Origin: Streptococcus sp. DD13
GTDB taxonomy: Bacteria > Bacillota > Bacilli > Lactobacillales > Streptococcaceae
Assembly (NCBI RefSeq): GCF_001578875.1
Contig: NZ_KQ969506.1
Coordinates: forward strand, 802,122 to 838,338
Direction: 5' to 3'
DNA: 36,217 nt
A model generated the notes under the pieces. It worked only from the letters and a program-made list of their open reading frames with translations. It was not told the DNA's origin and ran no database searches. Numbering within the stretch: position 1 is the first letter of the stretch; each line of letters opens with the position of its first letter. This document shows positions 7,961 to 15,492 of this stretch, in pieces. A program made the position numbers and the translations under genes.

Positions 7961-8457
7961 TAAGCTTTCTCCCCAAACATACTAAAATCCCAGTCACAGC
8001 TATCTACGAGAAGCTGGGAAAACTCCTCCAGATAGGCTTGATCGATAGCATCATAATCAGCGGCCACTTCCGAGTCTAAGTCCAAAACGCCTAGTAAACG
8101 TCCCGCTTTGACCAAGGGTACCACAATTTCAGAGCGCGCACGACTATCGCAAGCGATATAATTTTCATGTTGTCTCACATCGTCTACGATGAGCGTGCGC
8201 TGCTCATTTGCAGCCTGTCCGCAGACGCCTTTCCCTAGGGGAATATGAACACAAGAGACACCCCCTTGAAAGGGTCCCAAAATCAGCTCTTTCCCATCAT
8301 AGAGGTAAAAGCCTGCAAAAACTGAGCGTGGTAACGCCACGTTGAGTAAGGCAGAGGCATTCGATAGATTGGCAAGGATATTGTCCTCCCCCTCTACCAG
8401 AGCCTGTAATTGCTCTAATAAAAGAGTATAATTGGCTATTTTTTCGTTTGTCGTCAT
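7960..8457 (-). CDS. Free methionine-R-sulfoxide reductase (GAF domain protein)
   Basis: From the ATG at 8457 the protein has 165 residues, [14 protein letters not shown]..., and is a single GAF domain. The three cysteines of the fRMsr family are present: [19 protein letters not shown] and [17 protein letters not shown], with the typical GPFQG before them. In E. coli and yeast homologues these cysteines reduce free methionine-R-sulfoxide, so a role in repairing oxidised free methionine in the cytoplasm is expected. A longer upstream reading ([10 protein letters not shown]...) would translate the leu operon terminator and is rejected. The start codon is 7 nt from an extended -10 (TGCTATAAT) with no Shine-Dalgarno. 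The stop overlaps the dnaX start by one base, so the two are probably one transcript. Confidence 0.88.
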   Translation of the reverse strand: MTTNEKIANYTLLLEQLQALVEGEDNILANLSNASALLNVALPRSVFAGFYLYDGKELILGPFQGGVSCVHIPLGKGVCGQAANEQRTLIVDDVRQHENYIACDSRARSEIVVPLVKAGRLLGVLDLDSEVAADYDAIDQAYLEEFSQLLVDSCDWDFSMFGEKA

Positions 8458-8464
8458 ATTTCTT

Positions 8465-8473
8465 ATTATAGCA
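8465..8473 (-). promoter_or_regulatory. Promoter of the fRMsr-dnaX unit, extended -10 placed for a leaderless mRNA
   Basis: TGCTATAAT on the minus strand follows directly on the U-run of the leuD terminator and ends 7 nt before the ATG at 8457. Only AAGAAAT separates the -10 from the start codon. Confidence 0.7.
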
Positions 8474-8502
8474 AAAAAGAAGATTCCGACGAGAATCTTC
8501 TT
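8473..8502 (-). terminator. Terminator of the leu operon
   Basis: On the minus strand AGAAGATTC (8501-8493), a 6-nt loop, and GAATCTTCT (8486-8478) are followed by a run of T. It lies 29 nt after the leuD stop and immediately before the promoter of the next gene. Confidence 0.9.
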
Positions 8503-8530
8503 ATACCAGATCATAAGCGGCTAAACACAG

Positions 8531-9124
8531 CTAATCCTGCCAGTAGACGGGTCTATTTTTTTCATAAGCAGCAATCTTATCCGCATACTCCAGGGTAATT
8601 CCGATATCATCCAGACCCTTGAGGAGTTTATTTTTCCAATCCGCATCGATATCAAAAGGAAAGTCCCCAACTGGTGAGAGGATTTTTTGCTCGTAGAGGT
8701 CGACGGTCACGGGATCTGTTGGATCAAGGCCAGCTAGTTTTTCCCGCACCTCTCGAGGTTGCACAATAGGCAAGATTCCATTGTTGAGGTCATTGTTGTA
8801 GTGAATATCTCCAAATGAACCGGCAATAATCACCTTAAAACCATAATCAGCCAAAGCCCAGGCTGCATGCTCCCGAGAGGAGCCTGCCCCGAAGTTATCA
8901 CCGGTGATGAGGATAGTGGCCTTCCGGTAAGGAGCTGTGTTAAAGATAAAGTCTGGGTCTTCGGTGTAGTTGTCGTCCAAGTATCGCCATTCATACATCA
9001 GGTACTTGCCAAAGCCCTTTTTGTCGATCAGCTTGAGAAATTGCTTGGGCAAAATCTGGTCCGTATCAATATTGTCATTCATCAAAGGAACCGTCGTCCC
9101 CGTATAGATTGTAAAAGCATCCAT
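8531..9124 (-). CDS. leuD: 3-isopropylmalate dehydratase small subunit
   Basis: The 197-residue small subunit pairs with LeuC to isomerise 2-isopropylmalate to 3-isopropylmalate in leucine synthesis. It begins [31 protein letters not shown]. It carries the swivel-domain signature [17 protein letters not shown] with the substrate-binding Ser-Arg around residues 75-85, and INNG-like [11 protein letters not shown] further on. Length is normal. It follows leuC by 54 nt with no obvious strong Shine-Dalgarno (GGA about 18 nt upstream), so translation may be weak or may depend on leuC. It is the last gene of the operon, closed by the terminator at 8473-8502. Confidence 0.95.
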   Translation of the reverse strand: MDAFTIYTGTTVPLMNDNIDTDQILPKQFLKLIDKKGFGKYLMYEWRYLDDNYTEDPDFIFNTAPYRKATILITGDNFGAGSSREHAAWALADYGFKVIIAGSFGDIHYNNDLNNGILPIVQPREVREKLAGLDPTDPVTVDLYEQKILSPVGDFPFDIDADWKNKLLKGLDDIGITLEYADKIAAYEKNRPVYWQD

Positions 9125-9178
9125 ATATTCAGATACCAGGCCGTCCTGAATAGGTGAAGACGGCTTCCTTTCTATCGA

Positions 9179-10564
9179 TTATGAAGCACTGTGAGCTTCT
9201 ATCTCTCGCACGTCCACAAAGCGACCGGCTATGGCAGCAGCAGCCGCCATGGCTGGGCTACATAGGTGGGTTTTTGACCCAACCCCTTGTCGGTCCTCGA
9301 AATTGCGGTTGCTCGTAGAAGCACAATGAACACCAGGAGGTACCTTGTCCGGATTCATCCCCAAACACATGGAGCAGCCGGGATCTCGCCATTCAAATCC
9401 TGCCTCTAGGAAAACTTTATCCAAGCCCAACTCCTCTGCAGCTGCTTTCACAGGCCGGGAACCTGGGACAACGATAGCTGTTACCCCATCTGCTACTTTT
9501 TTACCTTTGACAAAACGCGCGGCTACTTTGAGGTCGGAGAGGCGAGCATTGGTACAGGATCCCAAAAAGACATAACCAATCTCGATATCTGCTGGCCTTT
9601 GTCCTGCTTCCAGTCCCATGTACTTATAAGCCCGCTCATCATTCATGTCCCGAATCTCTGGGAAAGCCTCATCAAAGGAAACCCCCATAGAGGGATTGGT
9701 CCCCCAGGTGACCATAGGAGCTAAGTCGGAAACATCCATTTCGATTATTTTGTCATAGGAAGCATCTGGATCAGAGGCTAAGGTCTTCCAATCAGCCACA
9801 GCTGCCTCAAAGTCTTTGGGACGTTTTTCCTTATCCGATAAGTAGTCAAACGTCGTCTGGTCTGGATTCATAATCCCCATTTTTGAGCCAAACTCGATGG
9901 ACATATTGCAAATGGTCATTCGTTCTTCCATGGTAAGAGTGTCAATCGCCTCTCCCACATACTCCACCACATAACCAACCCCCAGAGCCACACCGTGCTT
10001 GGCAATCAAGGCTAGGATATAGTCTTTGGAATAGACTCCTTTTCTGGGTTTTCCCGTAAAGCGGACCAAAAGTTTTTTAGGTTTAACTTGCCAGATGGTC
10101 TGGGTCGCAAAGACATGCTCGACCTCCGTCGTTCCAATCCCAAAAGCTATCGCTCCAAAAGCTCCATGGGTAGCCGTATGGCTATCCCCACAGACGATGA
10201 ATTTTCCCGGCTGGGTTAGGCCTGTTTCTGGTCCAACCATATGGACAATTCCTTGATTTTTCGAACCATGTGGAGCGTGAGGAATGCCAAATTCCTTGAC
10301 ATTGCGGGCTAAGGCATCCATCTGAGCCTTGGAAATAACATCTCGAATATCATAGATATTGACCGTCGGCACATTGTGGTCAAAGGTCCCAAAAGTCAAG
10401 TCTGGACGACGAACTTGTCGTCCTGCTTCGCGCAAGCCATCAAAGGCCTGAGGACTCGTTACTTCGTGAATATAGTGCTGGTCCACATACATCAGCTGAG
10501 GTTCGCCTTCTGTCCCTGTAATGACATGGCGGTCCCATAATTTATCAAAGATTGATTTTCCCAC
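9179..10564 (-). CDS. leuC: 3-isopropylmalate dehydratase large subunit
   Basis: This is the iron-sulfur subunit of isopropylmalate isomerase, an aconitase-family enzyme. The start is taken as the GTG at 10564, giving a protein of 461 residues beginning [23 protein letters not shown] stands 4 nt upstream. A longer frame exists, but its extra residues overlap the preceding gene and are not seen in the family. Cluster ligands are visible as GSCTNAR and, about 60 residues later, [13 protein letters not shown]. Other motifs are [13 protein letters not shown] and [12 protein letters not shown] starts are common for this gene. The stop codon of the preceding DUF1294 gene lies 2 nt before the GTG and overlaps its ribosome-binding site. 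Confidence 0.95.
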   Translation of the reverse strand: MGKSIFDKLWDRHVITGTEGEPQLMYVDQHYIHEVTSPQAFDGLREAGRQVRRPDLTFGTFDHNVPTVNIYDIRDVISKAQMDALARNVKEFGIPHAPHGSKNQGIVHMVGPETGLTQPGKFIVCGDSHTATHGAFGAIAFGIGTTEVEHVFATQTIWQVKPKKLLVRFTGKPRKGVYSKDYILALIAKHGVALGVGYVVEYVGEAIDTLTMEERMTICNMSIEFGSKMGIMNPDQTTFDYLSDKEKRPKDFEAAVADWKTLASDPDASYDKIIEMDVSDLAPMVTWGTNPSMGVSFDEAFPEIRDMNDERAYKYMGLEAGQRPADIEIGYVFLGSCTNARLSDLKVAARFVKGKKVADGVTAIVVPGSRPVKAAAEELGLDKVFLEAGFEWRDPGCSMCLGMNPDKVPPGVHCASTSNRNFEDRQGVGSKTHLCSPAMAAAAAIAGRFVDVREIEAHSAS

Positions 10565-10566
10565 TT

Positions 10567-10836
10567 TTACCTCCAAATCATCCAAAAGAGAGCCAGGTCC
10601 ACCAAGAGACCTAGGCACCATGTCGCAACAAAGTAGACCTTACGTGTCTTGTGGTGGAAAAAATACCCCGCTAAGATTGCTCCCATCCCCCCACCACAGA
10701 GGGCCATGAGCAGCAAGGTTTTTTCAGGAATTCGCCAAGCCCCTCGTCTAGCCTTGCCCTTGTCAATCCCATACGTGACAAAGACAACTAGATTCCAAAA
10801 AAGAATGAAGCAATTCAGGATTTGTGCTACTGTCAT
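10567..10836 (-). CDS. DUF1294 family small membrane protein inside the leu operon
   Basis: The protein has 89 residues with hydrophobic segments at about 8-22, 43-60 and 68-86. It contains the family pattern [43 protein letters not shown], with the RIPE and GG-GA/HHKT motifs of DUF1294. The function of this family is not known. Its ATG overlaps the leuB stop by 4 nt (ATGA). Its last codons, ATTTGGAGGTAA, contain the ribosome-binding site of leuC. It is therefore locked into the leucine operon at the translational level, though nothing in the sequence links it to leucine synthesis. A membrane role accompanying amino-acid supply is conjecture. Confidence 0.85.
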   Translation of the reverse strand: MTVAQILNCFILFWNLVVFVTYGIDKGKARRGAWRIPEKTLLLMALCGGGMGAILAGYFFHHKTRKVYFVATWCLGLLVDLALFWMIWR

Positions 10837-11876
10837 ATCGCGATATTCCTTATAATGGCTTCCGTCATCTCATCTGTCGAAGCATGTCCACCTAAATCTC
10901 TCGTTAAGATCCCTTCAGACAGTGTCTGCTCAACAGCTTGCTCAATCAAGTCTGCACCGGCATGTTCACCAAAAGACTCTCGTAGCATCATCGCTACCGA
11001 TAGAATCATAGAAATCGGATTAGCTACACCTTGACCTGCAATGTCTGGTGCAGAGCCATGGATGGGCTCATAAAGACTCGGACCCTCCGTAGAATGGCTA
11101 GCTGAAGGCATGACCCCAAGTGTCCCAGGAAGGACTGAAGACTCATCTGATAGGATATCTCCAAAAAGATTTTCCGTCACGACGACATCGAAACGACTCG
11201 GATTGGTAATCAGGAGCATGGCTGCACTATCGACCAGCTGGTGCTCGAGGGTTACGTCCGGATACTCTTTAGCGACTTCATCTGCTACTTGTCGCCAAAG
11301 CTTCGAAGTAGCAAGGACATTTTGCTTGTCGATACTCGTAACCTTCTTGCGACGTGTCCGAGCAATTTCAAAAGCCTTGACCAAAATCCGACGAATTTCC
11401 TCTGCTGAATAGTCGTTCACATCCCGAGCTGCTTCCTCTGTCAAGGTATGTTCACCAAAGTAAATCCCACCGGTCAGCTCTCGAACCATCACAAAGTCCA
11501 CTCCTTCAATGCGATCCGCTTTCAACGGAGATAGGTGCTTGAGGGCATCAAAAATCTTTACTGGACGAATATTTGCAAATAAATTGAGTTCCTTGCGAAT
11601 GGCTAAAAGTCCTTGTTCTGGCCGGATTGGAGCTGCATCATACTGAGGACTTCCAATCGCCGCCAAAAGAATGGCATCGGCATTTTTAGCTGCTGTCAAG
11701 GTGTCCGCGGGTAGGGGGTGGCCACAGGCATCAATCCCTGCTCCGCCAAATGCTTTTTCTTCGACGATATAATCAAATCCGATCCTTTCAGCAAGGACAG
11801 ACAAGACCTGAAGTCCAGACAGCATAATTTCTGGTCCAATCCCATCGCCGGCTAAGGCTACGATTTTTTTGGCCAT
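10833..11876 (-). CDS. leuB: 3-isopropylmalate dehydrogenase
   Basis: This 347-residue NAD-dependent enzyme oxidises and decarboxylates 3-isopropylmalate to 2-ketoisocaproate, the third step of leucine synthesis. It shows the family start KKIVALAGDGIGPEIM and AILLAAIGSPQYD. The RPEQGLLAIRKELNLFANIRPVK arm carries the substrate arginines, followed by VRELTGGIYFG and DSAAMLLITNPSRFDVVVTENLFGDILSDE with the metal-binding aspartates. The nucleotide loop is PIHGSAPDIAGQGVANP. GAGAACCCT precedes the ATG, with AAAGGAGA about 6 nt upstream. It starts 11 nt after leuA and overlaps the downstream DUF1294 gene by 4 nt. Confidence 0.97.
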   Translation of the reverse strand: MAKKIVALAGDGIGPEIMLSGLQVLSVLAERIGFDYIVEEKAFGGAGIDACGHPLPADTLTAAKNADAILLAAIGSPQYDAAPIRPEQGLLAIRKELNLFANIRPVKIFDALKHLSPLKADRIEGVDFVMVRELTGGIYFGEHTLTEEAARDVNDYSAEEIRRILVKAFEIARTRRKKVTSIDKQNVLATSKLWRQVADEVAKEYPDVTLEHQLVDSAAMLLITNPSRFDVVVTENLFGDILSDESSVLPGTLGVMPSASHSTEGPSLYEPIHGSAPDIAGQGVANPISMILSVAMMLRESFGEHAGADLIEQAVEQTLSEGILTRDLGGHASTDEMTEAIIRNIAI

Positions 11877-11887
11877 AGGGTTCTCCT

Positions 11888-13450
11888 TTAACTTTGTGGT
11901 ATATCACGGTACGAAACAATGCGCCCAATTTCACCAGCGTTTTCTTTTTGGACCAATGTATTCGCATTAATGTAGGCGATAGCTGAGGCTTTTAGCACAT
12001 CAAAGTCCAAACCAGAAGCATTGAAAATCGTCTCAGTATCCACATTTTCAACCGTTACTAGTACACGGGCTTGGGCATCAATACCGTCAGTAACGGCATC
12101 AATAGTATACGAAATCAAGCGAACTGTTTGATGGAAGAAACGATCAATCGCATTGAAGATTGCTTCTACCGAACCTTGACCATTGGCCAAGAATTCGACC
12201 TTTTCTCCATCGCCATTGACCAAACTCACACGAGCCGTAATGGTCTCATCCGCATTGGTCATCAAAGCAAGATCATCAAAATGGAAGCCTTCTGGATTTT
12301 CAACGTTCGTTCCAGCCACCAGTGCACGAATATCTGTATCGGTAATATCATGTTTTTTCCCAGCCAAGACTTTAAATTTAGCAAAGAGTGGTTTAATATC
12401 TTCTTCAACAAAGTCAAGCTTCAGTTCTTTTAATTTCTCAACAAAGGCATGACGTCCTGACAATTTACCAAGAGGCAGACTGTTGCTCTTGACACCCACC
12501 AATTCTGGAGTAAAGATTTCATACGTTTGAGGATTCTTAAGAACACCATCTTGGTGGATACCTGATTCGTGAGAGAAAGCATTGCCACCGACAACCGCTT
12601 TATTTTTAGGAACTGGAATGCCTGAGAAGCGAGAAACGAGCTCTGATGTATTCATTGTTTCATTCAAAACAATATCACTTGTTGCTTGGAAGAAATCTTC
12701 ACGAATCTTCAAAGCGACAGCAACTTCTTCAAGGGCGACATTCCCCGCACGTTCTCCAATGCCATTAACAGTTCCCTGAACACGTCCAGCACCGTGTTTA
12801 ATGGCGGTCAAAGTATTGGCAGTTGCCATACCGAGATCATCGTGACAGTGAACACCAAAGACAACTTTGTGGTCTGATGTAATCGTTTCAGTCAAATGAT
12901 CAAAAATACGTGCAAACTCTTCTGGAGTCGTAAAACCTACCGTATCAGGAATGTTAATATAGGTTGCCCCTGCATCAACTGCTGTTTGAACCACTTCCGT
13001 CAAGAAATCAAGCTCCGTACGCGTCGCATCTTCCGGTGAAAACTCGACAATTTCAAATTTTGAGCGGGCATAGGACACATGCTCTTTTACAATTTCAAGA
13101 ATTTCTTCTTTTGATTTCTTCAATTTGAACTCACGGTGAATGGGGCTTGTTGCGATAAAGACATGAATTTGTGGATACTTCGCATCTTTCAAAGCCTCAT
13201 AACAGGCATCAATATCTGATTTGACAGAGCGAGCCAAACCAGTAACAGCCGTTTTTGTCATTGCTTCCGCAATTTGTTTTACTGCCTCAAATGAATCTGG
13301 GCTAGCCGCAGGAAAACCGGCTTCGATAACAGAAATTCCCCATTTTTCTAGTTGCTTAGCAATGGTGACTTTTTCTTTGATGGAGAAGTTCACCCCAGGT
13401 GTTTGTTCCCCATCACGAAGACTTGTATCAAAAAATTCAACTGTACGCAT
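11888..13450 (-). CDS. leuA: 2-isopropylmalate synthase
   Basis: This enzyme makes 2-isopropylmalate from acetyl-CoA and 2-ketoisovalerate, the committed step of leucine synthesis. The start is placed at the ATG 13450 (MRTVEFFDTSLRDGEQTPGV) because AGAAAGAGGA lies 6 nt upstream; a TTG two codons earlier is less likely. The protein has 520 residues. The N-terminal TIM barrel contains SLRDGEQTPG with metal ligands and the catalytic Arg, GVHCHDDLGMATANTL with the HxH ligands, and GTVNGIGERAGN. The GGNAFSHESGIHQDGVLKN motif links to the C-terminal LeuA regulatory domain (about 385-515), where leucine normally binds as a feedback inhibitor. It is the first structural gene after the leader at 13489-13612. 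Confidence 0.97.
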   Translation of the reverse strand: MRTVEFFDTSLRDGEQTPGVNFSIKEKVTIAKQLEKWGISVIEAGFPAASPDSFEAVKQIAEAMTKTAVTGLARSVKSDIDACYEALKDAKYPQIHVFIATSPIHREFKLKKSKEEILEIVKEHVSYARSKFEIVEFSPEDATRTELDFLTEVVQTAVDAGATYINIPDTVGFTTPEEFARIFDHLTETITSDHKVVFGVHCHDDLGMATANTLTAIKHGAGRVQGTVNGIGERAGNVALEEVAVALKIREDFFQATSDIVLNETMNTSELVSRFSGIPVPKNKAVVGGNAFSHESGIHQDGVLKNPQTYEIFTPELVGVKSNSLPLGKLSGRHAFVEKLKELKLDFVEEDIKPLFAKFKVLAGKKHDITDTDIRALVAGTNVENPEGFHFDDLALMTNADETITARVSLVNGDGEKVEFLANGQGSVEAIFNAIDRFFHQTVRLISYTIDAVTDGIDAQARVLVTVENVDTETIFNASGLDFDVLKASAIAYINANTLVQKENAGEIGRIVSYRDIPQS

Positions 13451-13488
13451 AGACAATCCTCTTTCTAAAAGTAAAAACGATAGTAGTA

Positions 13489-13574
13489 AAAAAACATCTC
13501 ACTCAGAAACCCAAGCGAGATGTTTTTACTCCCGCTTGGTAAGCCAAACAGGACTAATGCTTTTGCACTAGCCC
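13489..13574 (-). promoter_or_regulatory. leuA attenuator: mutually exclusive terminator and antiterminator
   Basis: On the minus strand four pairings overlap. Hairpin 1: GGGCTAGTGC (13574-13565) with GCATTAGTCC (13560-13551), including the leader stop codon. Hairpin 2: CCTGTTTGG (13552-13544) with CCAAGCGGG (13539-13531), loop CTTA. Antiterminator: CCAAGCGGGAG (13539-13529) with CTCGCTTGG (13519-13511). Terminator: AAACATCTCGCT (13525-13514) with AGTGAGATGTTT (13503-13492) followed by a run of T. Antiterminator and terminator compete for CTCGCT. Hairpin 2 competes with the antiterminator. This is the layout of amino-acid attenuation; how ribosome position selects the fold is inference. Confidence 0.75.
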
Positions 13575-13612
13575 TTACTCCTCAACAAGAACTGAACTTT
13601 TGTTGACATCAT
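13568..13612 (-). CDS. Leucine leader peptide (14 aa)
   Basis: The leader frame MMSTKVQFLLRSKG begins at ATG 13612, with GAGGAG nine nt upstream, and ends in a TAG inside the first attenuator hairpin. It has two adjacent leucine codons, TTG TTG, at positions 9-10. It sits between the leuA promoter and a transcription terminator, as expected for a leader whose translation senses leucyl-tRNA supply. Too short for ordinary gene finders. The second ATG (13609) is an alternative start. Confidence 0.72.
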   Translation of the reverse strand: MMSTKVQFLLRSKG

Positions 13613-13643
13613 GGTCGGCTTCTCCTCAAGTTTTATAAGAGTT

Positions 13644-13672
13644 ATTGTATCGTAAAAAAGAGGAGATGTCAA
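13644..13672 (-). promoter_or_regulatory. Consensus promoter of the leu operon
   Basis: TTGACA (13672-13667), exactly 17 nt, and TACAAT (13649-13644) on the minus strand give a near-perfect sigma-A promoter. The TGA inside TTGACA is the stop codon of the upstream DUF1275 gene. About 30 nt separate the -10 from the leader peptide start. Confidence 0.88.
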
Positions 13673-14400
13673 GAATTTTCAGAATATTTAGGAGATAAGC
13701 CCTCATTTCGAACGTGATTCGGACCTTCATCCTGGAAAAGTCGGATCGGAATAAGAAAGGGAAGAGCTAAAAATAAAAGAAGCACCAGTGCAGCAAACCA
13801 GATCGTCTGTAGATGAAAATAGCTTCCCAACCAAGCCGAAGACAGTGCTCCTGTCCCAAAACTAGCCACGAGACAAACAAAAAATACCGCTTCTTTCCAG
13901 TAAATCGGCTCTCTGGTTCGTGCAAACTGTCCAAATGCCACCATCATTTTCTTGATATTTCCTGTCATAAAGGAATTGTTATAAACGAGACCCTTGACTT
14001 CACTGAAAGCTGTCGCACAAAATCCCATACAAAAAGACAAAGGAGGAACAATCCACAAATTGCTGACCTCAGTGGGTAGAAATCCAATCACAAGACACAA
14101 AAGCAACATCGGAATCAAGCTAATCAACCGCCAACGCACACGGGCTAACAAGGGTTGGACGACACTTAATAAAAAGATTCCAAACATAAACGAGACCATC
14201 GTAGCTACCTTTACCTCGATCTCATTGGTATGATGCTGCACAACTTCGACAGACAAAAAGACGACATTTCCTGTTTGTCCAGCTACCAATGTCCCTCCTC
14301 TTTCAATAAAAGTATAGGCATCGATAAACCCTGCGCATAGACTCAAAAGACAAGCAGCTGTTTTCGATTGATAAACCTGTCTGACGCGATTTTTTTCCAT
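13669..14400 (-). CDS. DUF1275 (YoaK-like) integral membrane protein
   Basis: The 243-residue protein has about six hydrophobic segments and the family's features: LLSLCAGFIDAYTFIERGGTLVAGQTGNVVFLSV near the N-terminus and YNNSFMTGNIKKM in the middle. DUF1275 proteins such as YoaK are membrane proteins of unknown function. The start is placed at ATG 14400 because AAGGAG sits 4 nt before it; an ATG four codons earlier overlaps that site. There is no room for a promoter between the hairpin after udk and this gene, so expression probably comes from read-through of udk. Its stop codon is embedded in the leuA -35 box. Confidence 0.88.
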   Translation of the reverse strand: MEKNRVRQVYQSKTAACLLSLCAGFIDAYTFIERGGTLVAGQTGNVVFLSVEVVQHHTNEIEVKVATMVSFMFGIFLLSVVQPLLARVRWRLISLIPMLLLCLVIGFLPTEVSNLWIVPPLSFCMGFCATAFSEVKGLVYNNSFMTGNIKKMMVAFGQFARTREPIYWKEAVFFVCLVASFGTGALSSAWLGSYFHLQTIWFAALVLLLFLALPFLIPIRLFQDEGPNHVRNEGLSPKYSENS

Positions 14401-14414
14401 TTTCTCCTTCATCG

Positions 14415-14450
14415 AAAAGAGACCGAAATCGTCATTTCAAGTCTCTTCTT
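14415..14450. terminator. Hairpin between udk and the DUF1275 gene, probably a leaky terminator
   Basis: AAGAGAC-C-GAAAT-CGTC-ATTTC-AA-GTCTCTT forms a 12-bp stem with a small interior bulge. On the minus strand only four T follow, so termination after udk may be partial; the opposite strand has the better U-tract. Confidence 0.6.
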
Positions 14451-14462
14451 TTTCCGTATCCT

Positions 14463-15101
14463 TTAGTTCATTTCGGTGGCTTCTTCCAAAATCTTTGCAA
14501 TTTTTGTATTGATCAAGTCAATCGCCACCGTATTGCTGACTCCCTCAGGGATGATGACATCTGCATAGCGCTTGGTAGGCTCGATAAATTGGTGGTACAT
14601 GGGCTTAACCACTCCTAGATACTGGTCAATTACACTATCTAGGCTACGACCACGCTCCTCCATATCCCGCTTGATCCGACGAATAATTCGAACATCATCA
14701 TCTGTATCTACAAAGATCTTGATATCCATCAAATCACGAAGACGTTGGTCCTCAAGTACCAAAATCCCCTCTACAATAAAGACATCTTGTGGTTCTTGGC
14801 GATACGTCTTCTCACTACGCGTATGCTCGGTATAATCATAGGTCGGAATATCAACCGGACGACCTGCTAGCAACTCCTTAATCTGCTCAATCATCAAATC
14901 TGTATCAAAGGCGAAGGGATGATCGTAGTTGGTTTTGATCCTTTCCTCAAAAGTTAAATGGGATTGATCTTTATAGTAGGAATCATGCTCGATCATGGCA
15001 ATTTTTTCATTTGGAAAATTTGATAAAATCGCCCGTGAAACACTGGTTTTTCCCCCTCCAGATCCACCAGTGACACCGATAATGATAGGTTTTTTGGACA
15101 T
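14463..15101 (-). CDS. udk: Uridine kinase
   Basis: This 212-residue enzyme phosphorylates uridine and cytidine using ATP or GTP in pyrimidine salvage. The P-loop [14 protein letters not shown] is at 9-22. The family's [26 protein letters not shown] and YDYTEHTR substrate motifs follow, then [28 protein letters not shown] and the [13 protein letters not shown] arginine segment. Full length. AAGGAGA is 5 nt before the ATG. A TGGTAAAAT extended -10 lies about 30 nt upstream (around 15131). The helicase gene on the other strand begins 390 bp away. Confidence 0.96.
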   Translation of the reverse strand: MSKKPIIIGVTGGSGGGKTSVSRAILSNFPNEKIAMIEHDSYYKDQSHLTFEERIKTNYDHPFAFDTDLMIEQIKELLAGRPVDIPTYDYTEHTRSEKTYRQEPQDVFIVEGILVLEDQRLRDLMDIKIFVDTDDDVRIIRRIKRDMEERGRSLDSVIDQYLGVVKPMYHQFIEPTKRYADVIIPEGVSNTVAIDLINTKIAKILEEATEMN

Positions 15102-15492
15102 ATTCTTCTCCTTCTATTCAAAACCTATTTTACCATGAAACATGATATAATGAAAGATAAGAAAACAAGATAATCTGAGAGAACCCTCTATTATCTCCAA
15201 ACGGAGCGTCATTGAAAAGGGACAGCCAAGCGAAACGAGGCAATCATCGGTATCGGATCGTTTTCTTGCTTTTTTCTGGAAGCCTAGCTTTGGACATGGT
15301 TTATCCGGTCCTGACTGTCTATCTTAGTAAATAAAAGACGGACGAAATTTTCTAAAGGACCTCCCGAATGCCCAGGCAATGCAGCAAAAGCAAACAGAAG
15401 GTGTGACCTATTGTTTCTAGTGATGCCAACAATACTCCGAACTCCCTACCAATGCGCTTAAACGCAAATATTTATTTAAAGGCGGACCAGTT
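15102..15492. other. Divergent intergenic region udk / helicase
   Basis: It holds a minus-strand promoter for udk and a plus-strand extended -10, TGATATAAT (TATAAT at 15146-15151). The plus-strand promoter precedes the membrane-protein remnant at 15212-15334. Downstream, open stretches in the helicase frame (KDGRNFLKDLPNAQAMQQ..., then CQQYSELPTNALKRKYLFKGGPV) are interrupted by TAG TGA near 15418. I do not recognise these; they may be decayed coding sequence. Confidence 0.4.
15212..15334 (+). pseudogene. Remnant of the N-terminus of a membrane transporter, possibly MFS
   Basis: A 40-codon frame reads LKRDSQAKRGNHRYRIVFLL and continues FSGSLALDMVYPVLTVYLSK before a TAA. Basic residues followed by one hydrophobic helix ending in YPVLTVYLSK resemble the first transmembrane helix of major facilitator transporters. 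No transporter sequence follows. A good plus-strand -10 (15146-15151) lies upstream. Interpretation as a decayed gene is inference. Confidence 0.35.

Noticed and set aside
8458-8514. Longer start of the fRMsr gene
   Set aside because: The added residues translate the leu operon terminator and the promoter.
10565-10621. Longer leuC start
   Set aside because: It overlaps the DUF1294 gene and adds residues absent from LeuC; the GTG at 10564 has GGAGGT in front.
13482-13640. T-box leader for leuA
   Set aside because: The conserved T-box sequence and specifier stem are absent; a leader peptide with alternative hairpins explains the region better.
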